Source: Streptomyces spiralis
GTDB taxonomy: Bacteria; Actinomycetota; Actinomycetes; Streptomycetales; Streptomycetaceae
Direction: 5' to 3'
Assembly: GCF_014654675.1 (NCBI RefSeq)
Contig: NZ_BNBC01000017.1
Coordinates: forward strand, 1-64,000
DNA length: 64,000 bases
Shown here in pieces: positions 1-8,449 of this stretch (its first letter is position 1; each line of letters starts with the position of its first letter). A program made the position numbers and the translations under genes. Under the pieces are notes generated by a model. It had not been told where the DNA came from. It worked only from the letters and a program-made list of their open reading frames with translations, and did not search any database.

Positions 1-225
1 CCCCTCCCCCACCGACTCCACGACGCCGGCCGCCTCGTGGCCGAGGAGGAAGGGGAACTCGTCGTTGATGCCGCCCTCGCGATAGTGCAGATCGGTGTGG
101 CAGACCCCGCAGGCCTCGATCTTCACCAGCGCCTCGCCCGGACCCGGGTCGGGCACGACGATCGTTTCCAGGCTGACGGGTGCGCCCTTCCCACGAGCGA
201 CGACGGCACGAACCTGGTGAGTCAT
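1..225 (-). CDS. Zinc alcohol dehydrogenase, N-terminal part (mycothiol-dependent formaldehyde dehydrogenase type)
   Basis: The gene runs off the left edge; 75 codons are visible. The protein starts MTHQVRAVVARGKGAPV and carries the GroES-like N-terminal part of zinc-dependent medium-chain dehydrogenases, with the catalytic-zinc motif ACGVCHTDLHY and the GHEAAGVVESVGEG motif. This start closely resembles S-(hydroxymethyl)mycothiol dehydrogenase of actinobacteria, which oxidises the mycothiol-formaldehyde adduct in the cytoplasm. GAGGAG lies 5 bases before the ATG. The family is sure; the mycothiol assignment is inferred from resemblance, because the cofactor domain is outside the window. Confidence 0.85.
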   Translation of the reverse strand, partial: MTHQVRAVVARGKGAPVSLETIVVPDPGPGEALVKIEACGVCHTDLHYREGGINDEFPFLLGHEAAGVVESVGEG

Positions 226-345
226 GACCACTCCTCGACTGTACGAATCCGCGTCGGATGGTGCTCGTCACAGCGACACGAAGTTGCTCAATACGGCACG
301 CATCTCATGTCCCGCAACACAGCATCACGGAGCGCCGACCAGGGG

Positions 346-2433
346 TCAAGGTCCCGGAGTGATCGGCTCGGCCTGCGCGATGAGGAGTGCGACGTCGTCG
401 TGGTCCTCGGGCTCACGGAGGCTGTCCAGGAGCCACTGGCAGGTGTCCTTCAGCGGACGCGGCTCGCCCTCGAGGACGTGCAGCAGGGTGTTCAGGCGTT
501 CGTCGATCGGGTGGTGCCGGGTCTCCACCAGGCCGTCCGTGTACAGGACGAGCCGGTCGCCGGGGTGGAAGTCGAAGGCGGACGTGCGGAAGGGGACGCC
601 GCCCACGCCGAGGGGTGCGCCGGTGGGCAGGTCGAGGAGTTCGGGGTGCTGCCCGGCACGGATCAGGGCGGGCGGCAGATGTCCGGCGTTGGCTATGCGG
701 CAGCGGCCCTGGTGGGGGTCGTAGACGGCGTAGAGGCAGGTGGCGATGTAGTGCTCCAGCCCGCGGGTGATCTTGTCCAGGTGATGGAGGACCTCGTCGG
801 GGGCGAGGTCGAGGTCGGCGTAGGCGCAGGTGGCGGTGCGCAGACGGCCCATGGCCGCGGCGGCGTCGATGCCGTTGCCCATCACGTCGCCGACCACCAG
901 GGCGGTCTTGTCGCCGTCCAGCGGCACGATGTCGTACCAGTCGCCCCCGATCTCGCAGGACGCCTGGGCGGGCTGGTAGTGGGAGGCGACGTTCAGACCG
1001 ACGAGGCGGGGGTGGCGGCCGGGCAGCAGGCTGCGCTGGAGGGTCTCCGCGGAGTTGCGCACGCTCTGGTGCCAGCGGGCGTTGTCGATGGCCACCGCGG
1101 CCCGGGCGGCGAGCTCCCCGGCGAGGATCGCGTCGTCCTCGTCGAAGGGCAGCGGGTTGTCGATGCGCAGCAGGTCGAACGCGCCGAGCACCTCGTTGTG
1201 GGCGATCAGCGGCACAGCGAGGTAGGAGTGCACGCCCGCCCGGGCGAAGGCCTCCGCCGCGTCCGGGTCTCGGGCGATGCGCTGCAGCTCCTCCTCACCG
1301 GTGTGGGCCACGATGACCGGCTGCCCGGTGTGCACGCACCTGGTGATCAGACGGTCCGGGCCGTAGGCGGCCAGGCCACCGACCTTGTCCGCGGCGGCGG
1401 TGGCCTCGGTGGGGTGGTCGGAGACCATGGCGAGCGCGCGGAACAACTCCGGCCCCTCGTGCGGGCCTCCGGTGCGGCGGAAGGCCAGCACGGCGTCGAG
1501 GACGTCGACCGCCGCCACGTCGGCCAGGACGGGCACGGCCACCTTCGCCAGTTCATGGGCCGTCTGCTCCACCTCCAGGGTGGTCCCGACCCGGGCGGCG
1601 GCGTCGGCGATCAGCGCCAGCCTGCGCCGGGCCCGGTCCGCCTCGGTCGCGGCCCGGTGGCGTTCGGTGACGTCGACGACCGAGTTCGCCACACCGATCA
1701 CCTGCCCGCCGGCCCCTTCGAGCCGGTAGTACGACACCGACCAGGCGTGATCGTGGTCCGGGTCGGCCGGCGTACGGCCGACGATGTACTGGTCGATCAG
1801 CGGGGTGCCGGTGACCAGCACCTGCCGCAGGGCGGACTCCATGGTGTCGATGCCGGTCAGGGGGTGGACGTCGCGCGGGCGGCGGCCGATGTGGTCGGCG
1901 GCGGGGATGCCGTTGATGCGTTCCAGCGCGGGGTTGACCAGGAGGTAGCGCAGCTCGGTGTCCAGGAGCGAGACGCCGATGGGCGACTGGGACACCAGCC
2001 GCTCGGACAGGGCCAGCTCGGTCTCGACCCGCTCCAGCATGGCCCGGTCGGCGGCGATGCCCAGGGCGTAGACGTCACCGAGGTCGTCCAGCAGCCGCAT
2101 GTTGCGGAACTCCACCAAGCGGCTGCTGCCGTCCTTGTGCCGGATGGGAAAGGCGCCGGCCCAGCTGGCCCCGGTGCCCATCACCTCGGCGAACAGCTTG
2201 ATCACCAGATCCCGGTGCTCCTCGTGGACCAGGAGCCGGGCCGCGTACTGGCCCAGCGCCTCCTCGGCGGTGTAGCCGAACACGTCATCGGCCTGCGGGC
2301 TCCAGAAAACGATCCGCCCATGGTCGTCCAGCACCACCGCGGACACGCTGAGCAGATCGAGCAGCCCTCCCGGCGGCGAGGCGCCCACCTGACGGGCCTC
2401 CTCGTCGCCCCGGAACGATTCCCGTGTGGTCAT
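346..2433 (-). CDS. PAS-PAS-GAF-SpoIIE (PP2C) serine phosphatase
   Basis: Protein of 695 residues. Two PAS folds (about 25-135 and 145-255) are followed by a GAF domain (about 275-440) and a C-terminal PP2C/SpoIIE phosphatase (about 460-690) with the metal motifs GGDWYD, VGDVMGNG, YTDGLVE and DHDDVALL. Such proteins dephosphorylate anti-sigma-factor antagonists of the SpoIIAA/RsbV type in response to a ligand or redox signal. No membrane segment or kinase domain is seen, so it should be soluble. The ATG at 2433 was chosen because GAGGAGGGAG lies just upstream and the protein similarity begins there; the frame stays open further upstream without coding character. No anti-sigma partner is adjacent. 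It is the first of four SpoIIE phosphatases in the window. Confidence 0.93.
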   Translation of the reverse strand: MTTRESFRGDEEARQVGASPPGGLLDLLSVSAVVLDDHGRIVFWSPQADDVFGYTAEEALGQYAARLLVHEEHRDLVIKLFAEVMGTGASWAGAFPIRHKDGSSRLVEFRNMRLLDDLGDVYALGIAADRAMLERVETELALSERLVSQSPIGVSLLDTELRYLLVNPALERINGIPAADHIGRRPRDVHPLTGIDTMESALRQVLVTGTPLIDQYIVGRTPADPDHDHAWSVSYYRLEGAGGQVIGVANSVVDVTERHRAATEADRARRRLALIADAAARVGTTLEVEQTAHELAKVAVPVLADVAAVDVLDAVLAFRRTGGPHEGPELFRALAMVSDHPTEATAAADKVGGLAAYGPDRLITRCVHTGQPVIVAHTGEEELQRIARDPDAAEAFARAGVHSYLAVPLIAHNEVLGAFDLLRIDNPLPFDEDDAILAGELAARAAVAIDNARWHQSVRNSAETLQRSLLPGRHPRLVGLNVASHYQPAQASCEIGGDWYDIVPLDGDKTALVVGDVMGNGIDAAAAMGRLRTATCAYADLDLAPDEVLHHLDKITRGLEHYIATCLYAVYDPHQGRCRIANAGHLPPALIRAGQHPELLDLPTGAPLGVGGVPFRTSAFDFHPGDRLVLYTDGLVETRHHPIDERLNTLLHVLEGEPRPLKDTCQWLLDSLREPEDHDDVALLIAQAEPITPGP

Positions 2434-2609
2434 CCTCAAGCTCCCTCCTCGACAGCAGCCGATGGCCGCGACTGCTGAGAGGCCGCCCTTCCATGCTCTC
2501 CCGAATCGGCCGTGGCACGAACCGGAGAGGGAGGTGGCACGAAACGGACGCGGCGGGCGCGGGCGACGACGCGGCACGGTGGGGCACCGGCACGACCGGC
2601 GGCGAGGTC

Positions 2610-3020
2610 TCACATCTGGCCGAGCACCACCAGCACCACGAGGAGCACGGTGGCTCCGGCGCACATGCCGTGGGCGACGACGGCCGTGAGCGGGAAGTGC
2701 CGCTCGGCGGTGACGGCGCCGTGGGAGTGCCGTCCTGGGCTGGGCAGCCAGCGCAGCAGCATCATGAAGCCGAACGCGGCCACGATCAGGACGACCGCGC
2801 AGGCCGTCCACGCCGAGCCTCTGAGCCCTCCCACGAGGTACACCGTCCAGGCGGCCAGTCCGGCCACGGCGAGCGCCACATGACCCACGACGAGCCACAG
2901 CGGCAGCCGCGTCACCCCGGGCGTGCGCTGCCGCAGGCCGCCGTGGCGGATCCACACCGTGGCGAGATAGCCGCCCAGACTCGCGGTCAGCAGCCACACC
3001 CACAGAACGAAGACACGCAT
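2610..3020 (-). CDS. Small integral membrane protein, function unknown
   Basis: Protein of 136 residues with about four hydrophobic segments (near 3-20, 44-64, 72-92 and 112-134). Charged loops such as WIRHGGLRQRT and PSPGRHSHGAVTAERH separate them, so it should sit in the cytoplasmic membrane. I do not recognise a named family. It lies on the same strand as the SpoIIE phosphatase, whose start is 176 bases downstream, so the two could share a transcript, but nothing ties their roles together. Coding is supported by strong GC bias at third positions and by the regular membrane pattern. Confidence 0.75.
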   Translation of the reverse strand: MRVFVLWVWLLTASLGGYLATVWIRHGGLRQRTPGVTRLPLWLVVGHVALAVAGLAAWTVYLVGGLRGSAWTACAVVLIVAAFGFMMLLRWLPSPGRHSHGAVTAERHFPLTAVVAHGMCAGATVLLVVLVVLGQM

Positions 3021-3149
3021 GCCCCTCGCTCCCCCCTCGGTCAGTGTTCCGTCGCGCCCCGTCCCGTCCCGCGGGGCGTTCGCACGCCTCGTGGCGTTCG
3101 TGCCTCAGGAGAGCGCACCGACCGGGATCAGTCTGGACATCCATTCACA

Positions 3150-3171
3150 TGTTCACCCGCAGGGGTGAACA
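3150..3171. promoter_or_regulatory. Operator-like perfect inverted repeat
   Basis: Arms TGTTCACCC and GGGTGAACA are perfect and separated by GCAG. The site lies between the divergent genes that start at 3020 (minus) and 3349 (plus), where a repressor would act. No cognate regulator is adjacent. The rest of the 328-base gap 3021-3348 is GC-rich with no gene visible. Confidence 0.5.
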
Positions 3172-3348
3172 GTGACCCGAAACCGCGCGGTCCGAAGGCG
3201 CGCCGGCCGAGAGCGCGCGGTCCGGGAACGCGCCCTCCCGCTCGGTGCCCCGCGAGTGGCAGCGGCGGGGCTCTTGGCTCATGGTGGTCGGGCGGCGTCC
3301 CCCCACCTGAGCGTCTCCGCGCCGGACCGCCGGACTGGAGGTCACCCC

Positions 3349-3642
3349 ATGACTTCGGTACGCATGCTCGCCACGACGACCGGTGCCGCCCTGGTCCTCG
3401 CCCTCTCCGGGGCAGCCCGCCCGGCCACAGCCGTGCCCGCCGCCACTCAGCAGGACTGCGACAGGGCCACGGCGGCGGCCGAACAGGCCGCACGCGACTA
3501 CGACCAGTTGAAGAAGGAGCTCCAGGACCTCGTCGCCGCCGGAGGCCACCCGGACGCCTCCCAACGCCAGGCACTGGCGGACGCCGACGTCGCACGCAGC
3601 ACCGCTGCCGCGCAGGCGGAACGGATCTGCGACAGCGTGTGA
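3349..3642 (+). CDS. Small secreted protein, function unknown
   Basis: Protein of 97 residues. An N-terminal signal peptide (MTSVRMLATTTGAALVLALSG followed by AARPATA) should be cut after ATA near residue 28. The mature part is short, helical and charged, with two cysteines (DCDRAT and ICDSV) that could form one disulfide bridge. The ATG at 3349 has GGAGG 6 bases upstream. It ends 15 bases before the coiled-coil protein gene at 3658, so both probably belong to one transcript with the Ku gene. I recognise no family. Confidence 0.75.
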   Translation: MTSVRMLATTTGAALVLALSGAARPATAVPAATQQDCDRATAAAEQAARDYDQLKKELQDLVAAGGHPDASQRQALADADVARSTAAAQAERICDSV

Positions 3643-3657
3643 CCGGCGACGAGCACC

Positions 3658-4602
3658 ATGGGGCGCAAAGGTGGACGGCGTGGCGGGCCGCAGGACGTGG
3701 AGGCGGTCCTCGACGAGCTCCACACCACGCCGCCGGCCGACTTCGTCGCCCGCCGCGAAGAGCTGGCCGCCGCCCTCAAGGCGGACGGCCGGACCGAGGA
3801 CGCCCGCCGGATCCACGGCGCGCGCCGTCCCACCCTCGCGGCCTGGGCCGCGAACCTGCTGCTGCGCTCCCGGCCGGAGGAGAGCCGGCAGTTCCTCGAG
3901 CTCGGCGAGGCGCTGCGCGAGGCGTACCGCACCTTGGACGCGGCGGGACTCAAGGAGCTGTCCGCGCAACGCCGCCAGGTGGTCTCGGGCCTGTCCCGGC
4001 AGGCCGCACAGCTCGCGTCGGACAGCGGTCACCGGCTGTCCGACGCCGTACGGCAGGACGTCGAATCCACGCTGCTCGCCGTGCTCACCGATCCCGAGGC
4101 GGCCGGGCAGTGGGCCACGGGCCGCCTGCACAGTGCCCTGAGCCCGCCGTCGGTGTTCCCCACCGGCGGCGGGGAGGCGGGAGCAGCAGCCCCGAAGCGG
4201 CCCCGGTCGGCGCCCGGACCGGCACGCACTGCGGCTCCACCGGCGCGGAGGGCTCCGAAGGACGAACTCGCCGAACGGCGCCGCGAGCGGCAGGCCCGGC
4301 TCGCGGCGGCCCGGAAGGCGGCCGAGGAGGCCGAGCGGCGCCTCGCCGCCCTGCGGGCCGAGCAGGCGGACGCCGAGGCGGCGGTGGGGCAGGCCCGTGA
4401 CCGTCGCGATCGGGCCGAACAGCAGGTGTCCGCCGCCGAGCGCCAACTGCACCAGGCCCGCGAGGACCTGGGCCGGGCCGAGGACGACCAACGGGATGCC
4501 GAGGAGCGGCGCGCGGAGACCTCCGATGCCCTCGCCCGTGCCGAGGAGGAGGCCCGAAAGGCCGCGAAGGAAGTCGACCGCCTGGCCGCACGCGTCAGGT
4601 AG
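3658..4602 (+). CDS. Coiled-coil protein upstream of Ku
   Basis: Protein of 314 residues with two parts. Residues 1-165 form a conserved-looking helical domain (FVARREELAAALKADGR, RRPTLAAWAANLLLRS, SGHRLSDAVRQDVESTLLA). Residues 195-314 are a long Arg/Glu/Ala heptad coiled coil (ERRRERQARLAAARKAAEEAE and onward). There is no signal peptide or membrane segment. Proteins of this layout occur in actinobacteria near DNA-repair genes, and here the Ku gene follows 124 bases later in the same direction, which suggests a chromosome-associated or scaffold role. That is inference from position only; no catalytic motif is visible. Confidence 0.8.
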   Translation: MGRKGGRRGGPQDVEAVLDELHTTPPADFVARREELAAALKADGRTEDARRIHGARRPTLAAWAANLLLRSRPEESRQFLELGEALREAYRTLDAAGLKELSAQRRQVVSGLSRQAAQLASDSGHRLSDAVRQDVESTLLAVLTDPEAAGQWATGRLHSALSPPSVFPTGGGEAGAAAPKRPRSAPGPARTAAPPARRAPKDELAERRRERQARLAAARKAAEEAERRLAALRAEQADAEAAVGQARDRRDRAEQQVSAAERQLHQAREDLGRAEDDQRDAEERRAETSDALARAEEEARKAAKEVDRLAARVR

Positions 4603-4726
4603 AGGGTGGGCGGCGCACCGCCGGACGGCGCTCGACGCGCGCTCCGGGCGGGGAGGTGTCAGCGTGGTGGACAGGAGCGTCGTGCCGGTGTGGCGGCCGG
4701 GGCAGGCAGGACGGGAGCGGGTAGTC

Positions 4727-5836
4727 ATGGCACGCGCGATGTGGACCGGCGTGATCACCTTCGGGCTGGTCAGCGTCCCGGTGGGCCTGTTCACCGCAAC
4801 ACAGGACCACACCGTCCACTTCCACCAGTTGCAGCGCGGCACCACGGACCGGATCCGCAACCGGCGGGTCAACGAACGCACCGGCGAGGAGGTGTCCCCG
4901 GACGACATCGTCAAGGGCTACGAGCTGGCCGAGGGCGAGTACGTCGTCGTCGAGCCCGACGAACTGGACGAGATCGCGCCGGGACGCTCCCAGACCATCG
5001 AGATCACCGACTTCGTCGACCTCGCGGACATCGAGCCGGTCTACTTCTACCGAACCTACTACGTCGCTCCCCGCGGCAAGGAGTACCTCAAGGTCTACGA
5101 GCTGCTGCTCACGGCCCTGGCGGAGGCGGGCAAGGCGGGCATCGCCACGTTCGTGATGCGCAACAGGCAGTACCTGACCGCGCTGCGCGCCGAGGGCGAC
5201 CTCCTGGTGCTCCAGACCCTGCACTGGGCCGACGAGGTCCGCGACCCCGGCAAGGAGCTGCCCGAGCTGCCCTCCGGCCACGCCGCGAAGGGCAAGGAGC
5301 TCGACATGGCGGTCCAGCTGGTCGAGGCACTCAGCGGACCGTGGGACTCCGCCCGGTACCACGACACGTACCAGGAGAAGGTGCTGGAGATGGTGCGGGC
5401 GAAGGCGGAGGGCCAAGAGATCGTGGCGGCTCAGGCACCGCCCTCGGCGACCGATGTGATCGACCTGATGAAGGTCCTTCAGGGCAGCGTGGACCAGGCC
5501 CGCGGCGCCCGTGGCGAGGGCGCCGAACGGCCTCGGGAGAAGGAGCCCGAGAGAAAGGCTCCGGCCACGAAGGCTACGAAGGCCACGAAAGCCGCGAAGG
5601 CGGCGAAGAAGCCCGCCCGTGAGGAGGCCCCGGCGAGGACCGGCCGGGGCCCCGGCGGCGAGAAGAGCACGAAGAGCGAGAAGAGCGAGCTGCGGCGGCT
5701 GAGCAAGGCGGAGCTGTACGAGCGCGCCACCGACCAGAACGTCCCCGGCCGCTCGAAGATGAGCCGCGAGGAGCTCATCGATGCGCTCGCCCGTGCCGGA
5801 GGCAGGCGGAAGAAGACCGCGAAGACCGCCGCCTGA
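4727..5836 (+). CDS. ku: Ku DNA end-binding protein
   Basis: Protein of 369 residues. Residues 1-255 match the bacterial Ku core (MARAMWTGVITFGLVSVPVG, the TDFVDLADIEPVYFYRTYYV segment, and HWADEVRD), which forms a homodimeric ring on double-strand breaks and recruits ligase LigD in non-homologous end joining. The C-terminal tail is unusual in length. Residues 275-325 are Lys/Ala-rich (ATKATKATKAAKAAKKPA), and residues 330-369 look like a Rho-N/SAP-type DNA-binding motif (LRRLSKAELYERATDQNVPG, KMSREELIDALARAG). Such tails help Ku thread along DNA. The ATG at 4727 begins the conserved motif. No ligD lies in the window, so the partner must be elsewhere. Confidence 0.96.
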   Translation: MARAMWTGVITFGLVSVPVGLFTATQDHTVHFHQLQRGTTDRIRNRRVNERTGEEVSPDDIVKGYELAEGEYVVVEPDELDEIAPGRSQTIEITDFVDLADIEPVYFYRTYYVAPRGKEYLKVYELLLTALAEAGKAGIATFVMRNRQYLTALRAEGDLLVLQTLHWADEVRDPGKELPELPSGHAAKGKELDMAVQLVEALSGPWDSARYHDTYQEKVLEMVRAKAEGQEIVAAQAPPSATDVIDLMKVLQGSVDQARGARGEGAERPREKEPERKAPATKATKATKAAKAAKKPAREEAPARTGRGPGGEKSTKSEKSELRRLSKAELYERATDQNVPGRSKMSREELIDALARAGGRRKKTAKTAA

Positions 5837-5858
5837 CCTCCGGACCGGCGGTGCCGGA

Positions 5859-6257
5859 TCAGCGGATGGACATGATGACCTGGGCGTCGGCGCCGTTGTG
5901 CCAACCGGAGCGGGCCCCGCTCACGTTGTGGCCCTTGGGGCAGGCCTTGTAGGTGTGCCGCCAGCTGCCGATCTTGACGGTGCCGTAGACGCACTTGCCG
6001 TCGGCCTTCTTGTCGTACACCCAGATCTGGGTGCTGGCCTGCTTGTGGCCGTGGTACGTCCGGTGACACTCCCAGTACGCCACGGCGCCCCGGTCCGACG
6101 GCACGGTGATCTTGTGCTGCTTGCACTGCATGGCCGCGGTGGCGGCGGTGCCGCCGTGGGATGCCGGCGTGGCCTGCGCCGCCGGTGCCGCCAGGGCGAG
6201 ACCGCCTCCGAGGGCCACCGTCGCCGACGCGATGGCCAGGCTCTTGCGTACGTTCAT
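5859..6257 (-). CDS. Secreted cysteine-containing protein, function unknown
   Basis: Protein of 132 residues. A clear signal peptide (MNVRKSLAIASATVALGGGLALAAPAAQA) is followed by a mature part of about 100 residues with four cysteines (QCKQH, WECHR, KCVYG, KACPK) that could form two disulfides, and many His, Lys and Trp residues. It would be a small exported stable domain. AAGGAAGGA precedes the ATG at 6257. The gene converges on the Ku gene with 22 bases between the stop codons. I recognise no enzyme motif. Confidence 0.85.
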   Translation of the reverse strand: MNVRKSLAIASATVALGGGLALAAPAAQATPASHGGTAATAAMQCKQHKITVPSDRGAVAYWECHRTYHGHKQASTQIWVYDKKADGKCVYGTVKIGSWRHTYKACPKGHNVSGARSGWHNGADAQVIMSIR

Positions 6258-6746
6258 GACGTCCTTCCTTTCCGGTCCGGTCCCCCGTCGGAGCCGGGCC
6301 GAACGGTGGGTTGCACGGCTGCGAGAGCCGGTTGCGGTGGAGAAACTACGGATCCGGCGGCGGCGGGCGCGTCGGGCAGCGGGTTGGTCTTCGGCGTGGG
6401 TCGGCCGGGGCGGTCGGGCCTGGATTCAACCCACGGGCTGAGAGGGGTCGGCCCCTGGGTTGACCTGGAGTTCACCGCAAGCACACCCGCGCCTCACACG
6501 ACACAGGAGTCGGTGCGTGCCCGACAGGAATCGGACAAAACTCATGGGGAACCGGGCACGGGTTGATCGGCATGTATGAACGCGTGAGGCTTTACGGGGG
6601 CGGTTTCCGCGCCGGGCCCAGGCCCGCGGCGGGGTTCGAGGTGGCGTTCACGCCGCCCGCCCGTACCGCGCGGACCGGGACGACCACCCGGACGCGGTGC
6701 CCCCTGCGGGCCGGTGATGGGAACCAAGTTCGGGGGACTGCACAAG
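6258..6746. other. 489-base intergenic region with a stem-loop
   Basis: No gene is visible between the divergent genes at 6257 (minus) and 6747 (plus). It contains an inverted repeat: TCAACCCA at 6426-6433 pairs with TGGGTTGA at 6456-6463, and the stem continues with GGG/CCC after one mismatch, leaving a 14-base loop. A TTGACC hexamer at 6460-6465 overlaps the right arm and could be a -35 element for the response-regulator gene, but no convincing -10 was found. Confidence 0.45.
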
Positions 6747-7409
6747 ATGACACGCGTGCTCGTCGTCGACGACCAAGTACTCGTCCGGAGCGGCCTGTCG
6801 GCCCTCTTACGCGCCACGCCCGACCTGGAGGTGTGCGGGGAGGCGGCGACCGGTGAGGAGGCGGTCGAACTGGCCGCCGGGCGGCGGCCGGACGTGATCC
6901 TGATGGACATACGGCTCCCCGGCCTCGACGGGGTCGCGGCGACCGAGCGCATCCTCGCCGCGTCGGACGAGCCCAAGCCGCGCATCATCATGCTGACCAC
7001 GTTCGACCTCGACGAGCTGGTGTACGCCGCGCTGCGGGTGGGCGCGAGCGGCTTTCTGCTCAAGGAGACGCCGCCGGAGCGGCTGTTCACCGCCATCCGC
7101 GCCATCGCGGACGGCGAGATGCTCTTCGCGCCGACGGTCACCCGGCGGCTCATCGACACCTATCTGCGCTGCCCGTCGCCCGACGTGGACGGGGACGGAC
7201 CCCTGATGTCGCTGACCAACCGCGAGCGGGACGTGCTCAGTCTGGTCGGGCAGGGGCTGTCCAATCCGGAGATAGCGGACCGGCTCACGGTGACCATCGC
7301 CACGGTGAAGACGCATCTGAACCGGATGATGGCGAAGCTGGACCTCAGCAGCCGGGCCCAGGCGGTTGCGGTCGCCTACGAGACCGGTCTGGTCCACATC
7401 CGCCGCTGA
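6747..7409 (+). CDS. NarL/FixJ-type response regulator (orphan)
   Basis: Protein of 220 residues: an N-terminal receiver domain (1-120) with the acidic pair DD at 8-9 and the phospho-acceptor Asp54 in ILMDIRLPG, then a LuxR-type helix-turn-helix (about 150-210: LTNRERDVLSLVGQGLSNPEIA, ATVKTHLNRMMAKL). It should be a phosphorylation-controlled transcription factor. No histidine kinase is adjacent, so it is an orphan here or is driven by a distant kinase. I chose the ATG at 6747 because MTRVLVVDDQ is the normal family start and GGGGG lies about 10 bases upstream; GTG at 6714 or ATG at 6717 would add up to 11 residues. Confidence 0.93.
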   Translation: MTRVLVVDDQVLVRSGLSALLRATPDLEVCGEAATGEEAVELAAGRRPDVILMDIRLPGLDGVAATERILAASDEPKPRIIMLTTFDLDELVYAALRVGASGFLLKETPPERLFTAIRAIADGEMLFAPTVTRRLIDTYLRCPSPDVDGDGPLMSLTNRERDVLSLVGQGLSNPEIADRLTVTIATVKTHLNRMMAKLDLSSRAQAVAVAYETGLVHIRR

Positions 7410-7473
7410 GCGGTGCCGCGTGCCCGGCCATTCCGGTGGTTTCGCCTCCGGGCCGGTGTCAAGGGACCGTGCC

Positions 7474-8292
7474 ATGGTTACCGAGAGCTGCATGACCACT
7501 GCGCGACGTCTTCCGCCACTCCGTACCATGGCCCTGACCTGTGCCCTGGGCAGTTCCGTCCTGCTGATGGCCGCCTGCGGCACCGACGCGACACATTCGA
7601 GCGTCGCCGAGGCCGCTCCGACGAGCCCCACCGCCATGTCCCCCACCGCCGCCTCGCCGGCCTCCCCCACCCCGGCCTCCCCCACCCCGTCGCTGAACGA
7701 GGACCAGGCACACCGCAGGGACCTCATCACCAAGACGCACGTGAGCTGGGAGAAGGCCGCCGCCACCGCGGTGAAGGAGGTCCCCGGGGGCAAGCTCGTC
7801 GATCTCGACCTGAAGACCGCTTCCGGCGGCGCGACCGCCTCACCGGGCACGGCCAGCCCCGGCACCGCCGGCCCCGGAACGCCCAGTCCCGGCACGCCCA
7901 GTCCCGGCACCGGCAGCCCGAGTCCGTCCCCCTCCGCGGGCGCCCCCGAGTGGGAGGCGAAGGTCGCCGCCGCCGACGGGACGGTGCACCGGGTCGACAT
8001 CGACGCGGTCAGCGGAACCGTCTCCCGCAGCCGGACGGAACCGAACCAGGACGCCGACGACAAGCGCGAGGTCGCCGACCGGTTGCATAAGGCCACCCAG
8101 ACCTCGGCCCAGGCCGTGAAGACGGCCACGGACAAGACCAAGGGCACCGTCACCGGCATCAGCCTCGACGAGCACGACCACCGCCTCGTCTGGTCCGTCG
8201 ACGTGGTCACGACCGACAACTGGAACAAGACGACCTTCGACGTCGACGCGGCCAACGGCAAGATCGTGCGCGAACACGTCGACCACGACTGA
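7474..8292 (+). CDS. PepSY-domain lipoprotein
   Basis: Protein of 272 residues from the ATG at 7474, which has AAGGGA 7 bases upstream; an ATG six codons later is a weaker alternative. The lipobox LLMAAC shows a lipoprotein signal peptide, so the protein is anchored to the outer face of the membrane. Two PepSY-like modules (about 80-175 and 195-270) have the usual pattern WEAKVAAADGTVHRVDIDAVSGTV and VWSVDVVTTDN...FDVDAANGKIV. A Pro/Ser/Thr/Gly repeat linker (repeated PGTPSPGTP units) interrupts the first module. PepSY domains are thought to inhibit proteases or bind ligands outside the cell. The gene lies 64 bases after the response regulator and may be its target, but that is inference. Confidence 0.85.
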   Translation: MVTESCMTTARRLPPLRTMALTCALGSSVLLMAACGTDATHSSVAEAAPTSPTAMSPTAASPASPTPASPTPSLNEDQAHRRDLITKTHVSWEKAAATAVKEVPGGKLVDLDLKTASGGATASPGTASPGTAGPGTPSPGTPSPGTGSPSPSPSAGAPEWEAKVAAADGTVHRVDIDAVSGTVSRSRTEPNQDADDKREVADRLHKATQTSAQAVKTATDKTKGTVTGISLDEHDHRLVWSVDVVTTDNWNKTTFDVDAANGKIVREHVDHD

Positions 8293-8303
8293 GCTCCGCG
8301 TCT

Positions 8304-8360
8304 CGCGCGCCTTCGGTCGTCCCGCGCGCCTTCAGTCGTCCCGCGCGCCTTCGGTCATAC
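8304..8360 (+). repeat. Three 19-base tandem repeats
   Basis: Three consecutive copies of a 19-base unit of the form CGCGCGCCTTCGGTCGTCC start at 8304, 8323 and 8342. The second differs at one base and the third diverges at its end. They lie between the PepSY lipoprotein stop codon and the DUF2267 gene. No hairpin with a clear terminator character was found. Confidence 0.7.
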
Positions 8361-8449
8361 GGGACCGATCGGGGTACTCGTCGGCAGAACCGGCAGAGGT
8401 CTCGACCGAGGGTGCCGCGCCGGGTACGGCGCGGGAAAGCGAGGCGGCG

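Noticed and set aside
37..2478. Long plus-strand open frame (813 codons) opposite the first SpoIIE phosphatase
   Set aside because: It is the mirror frame of a high-GC gene; its translation has no domain, is rich in Gly/Val/Arg/Gln, and the minus strand carries full PAS, GAF and phosphatase motifs.
6260..6740. Small genes in the gap before the response regulator
   Set aside because: Candidate frames lack ribosome sites, start in odd places and have Arg/Gly/Thr-rich composition typical of non-coding high-GC DNA.
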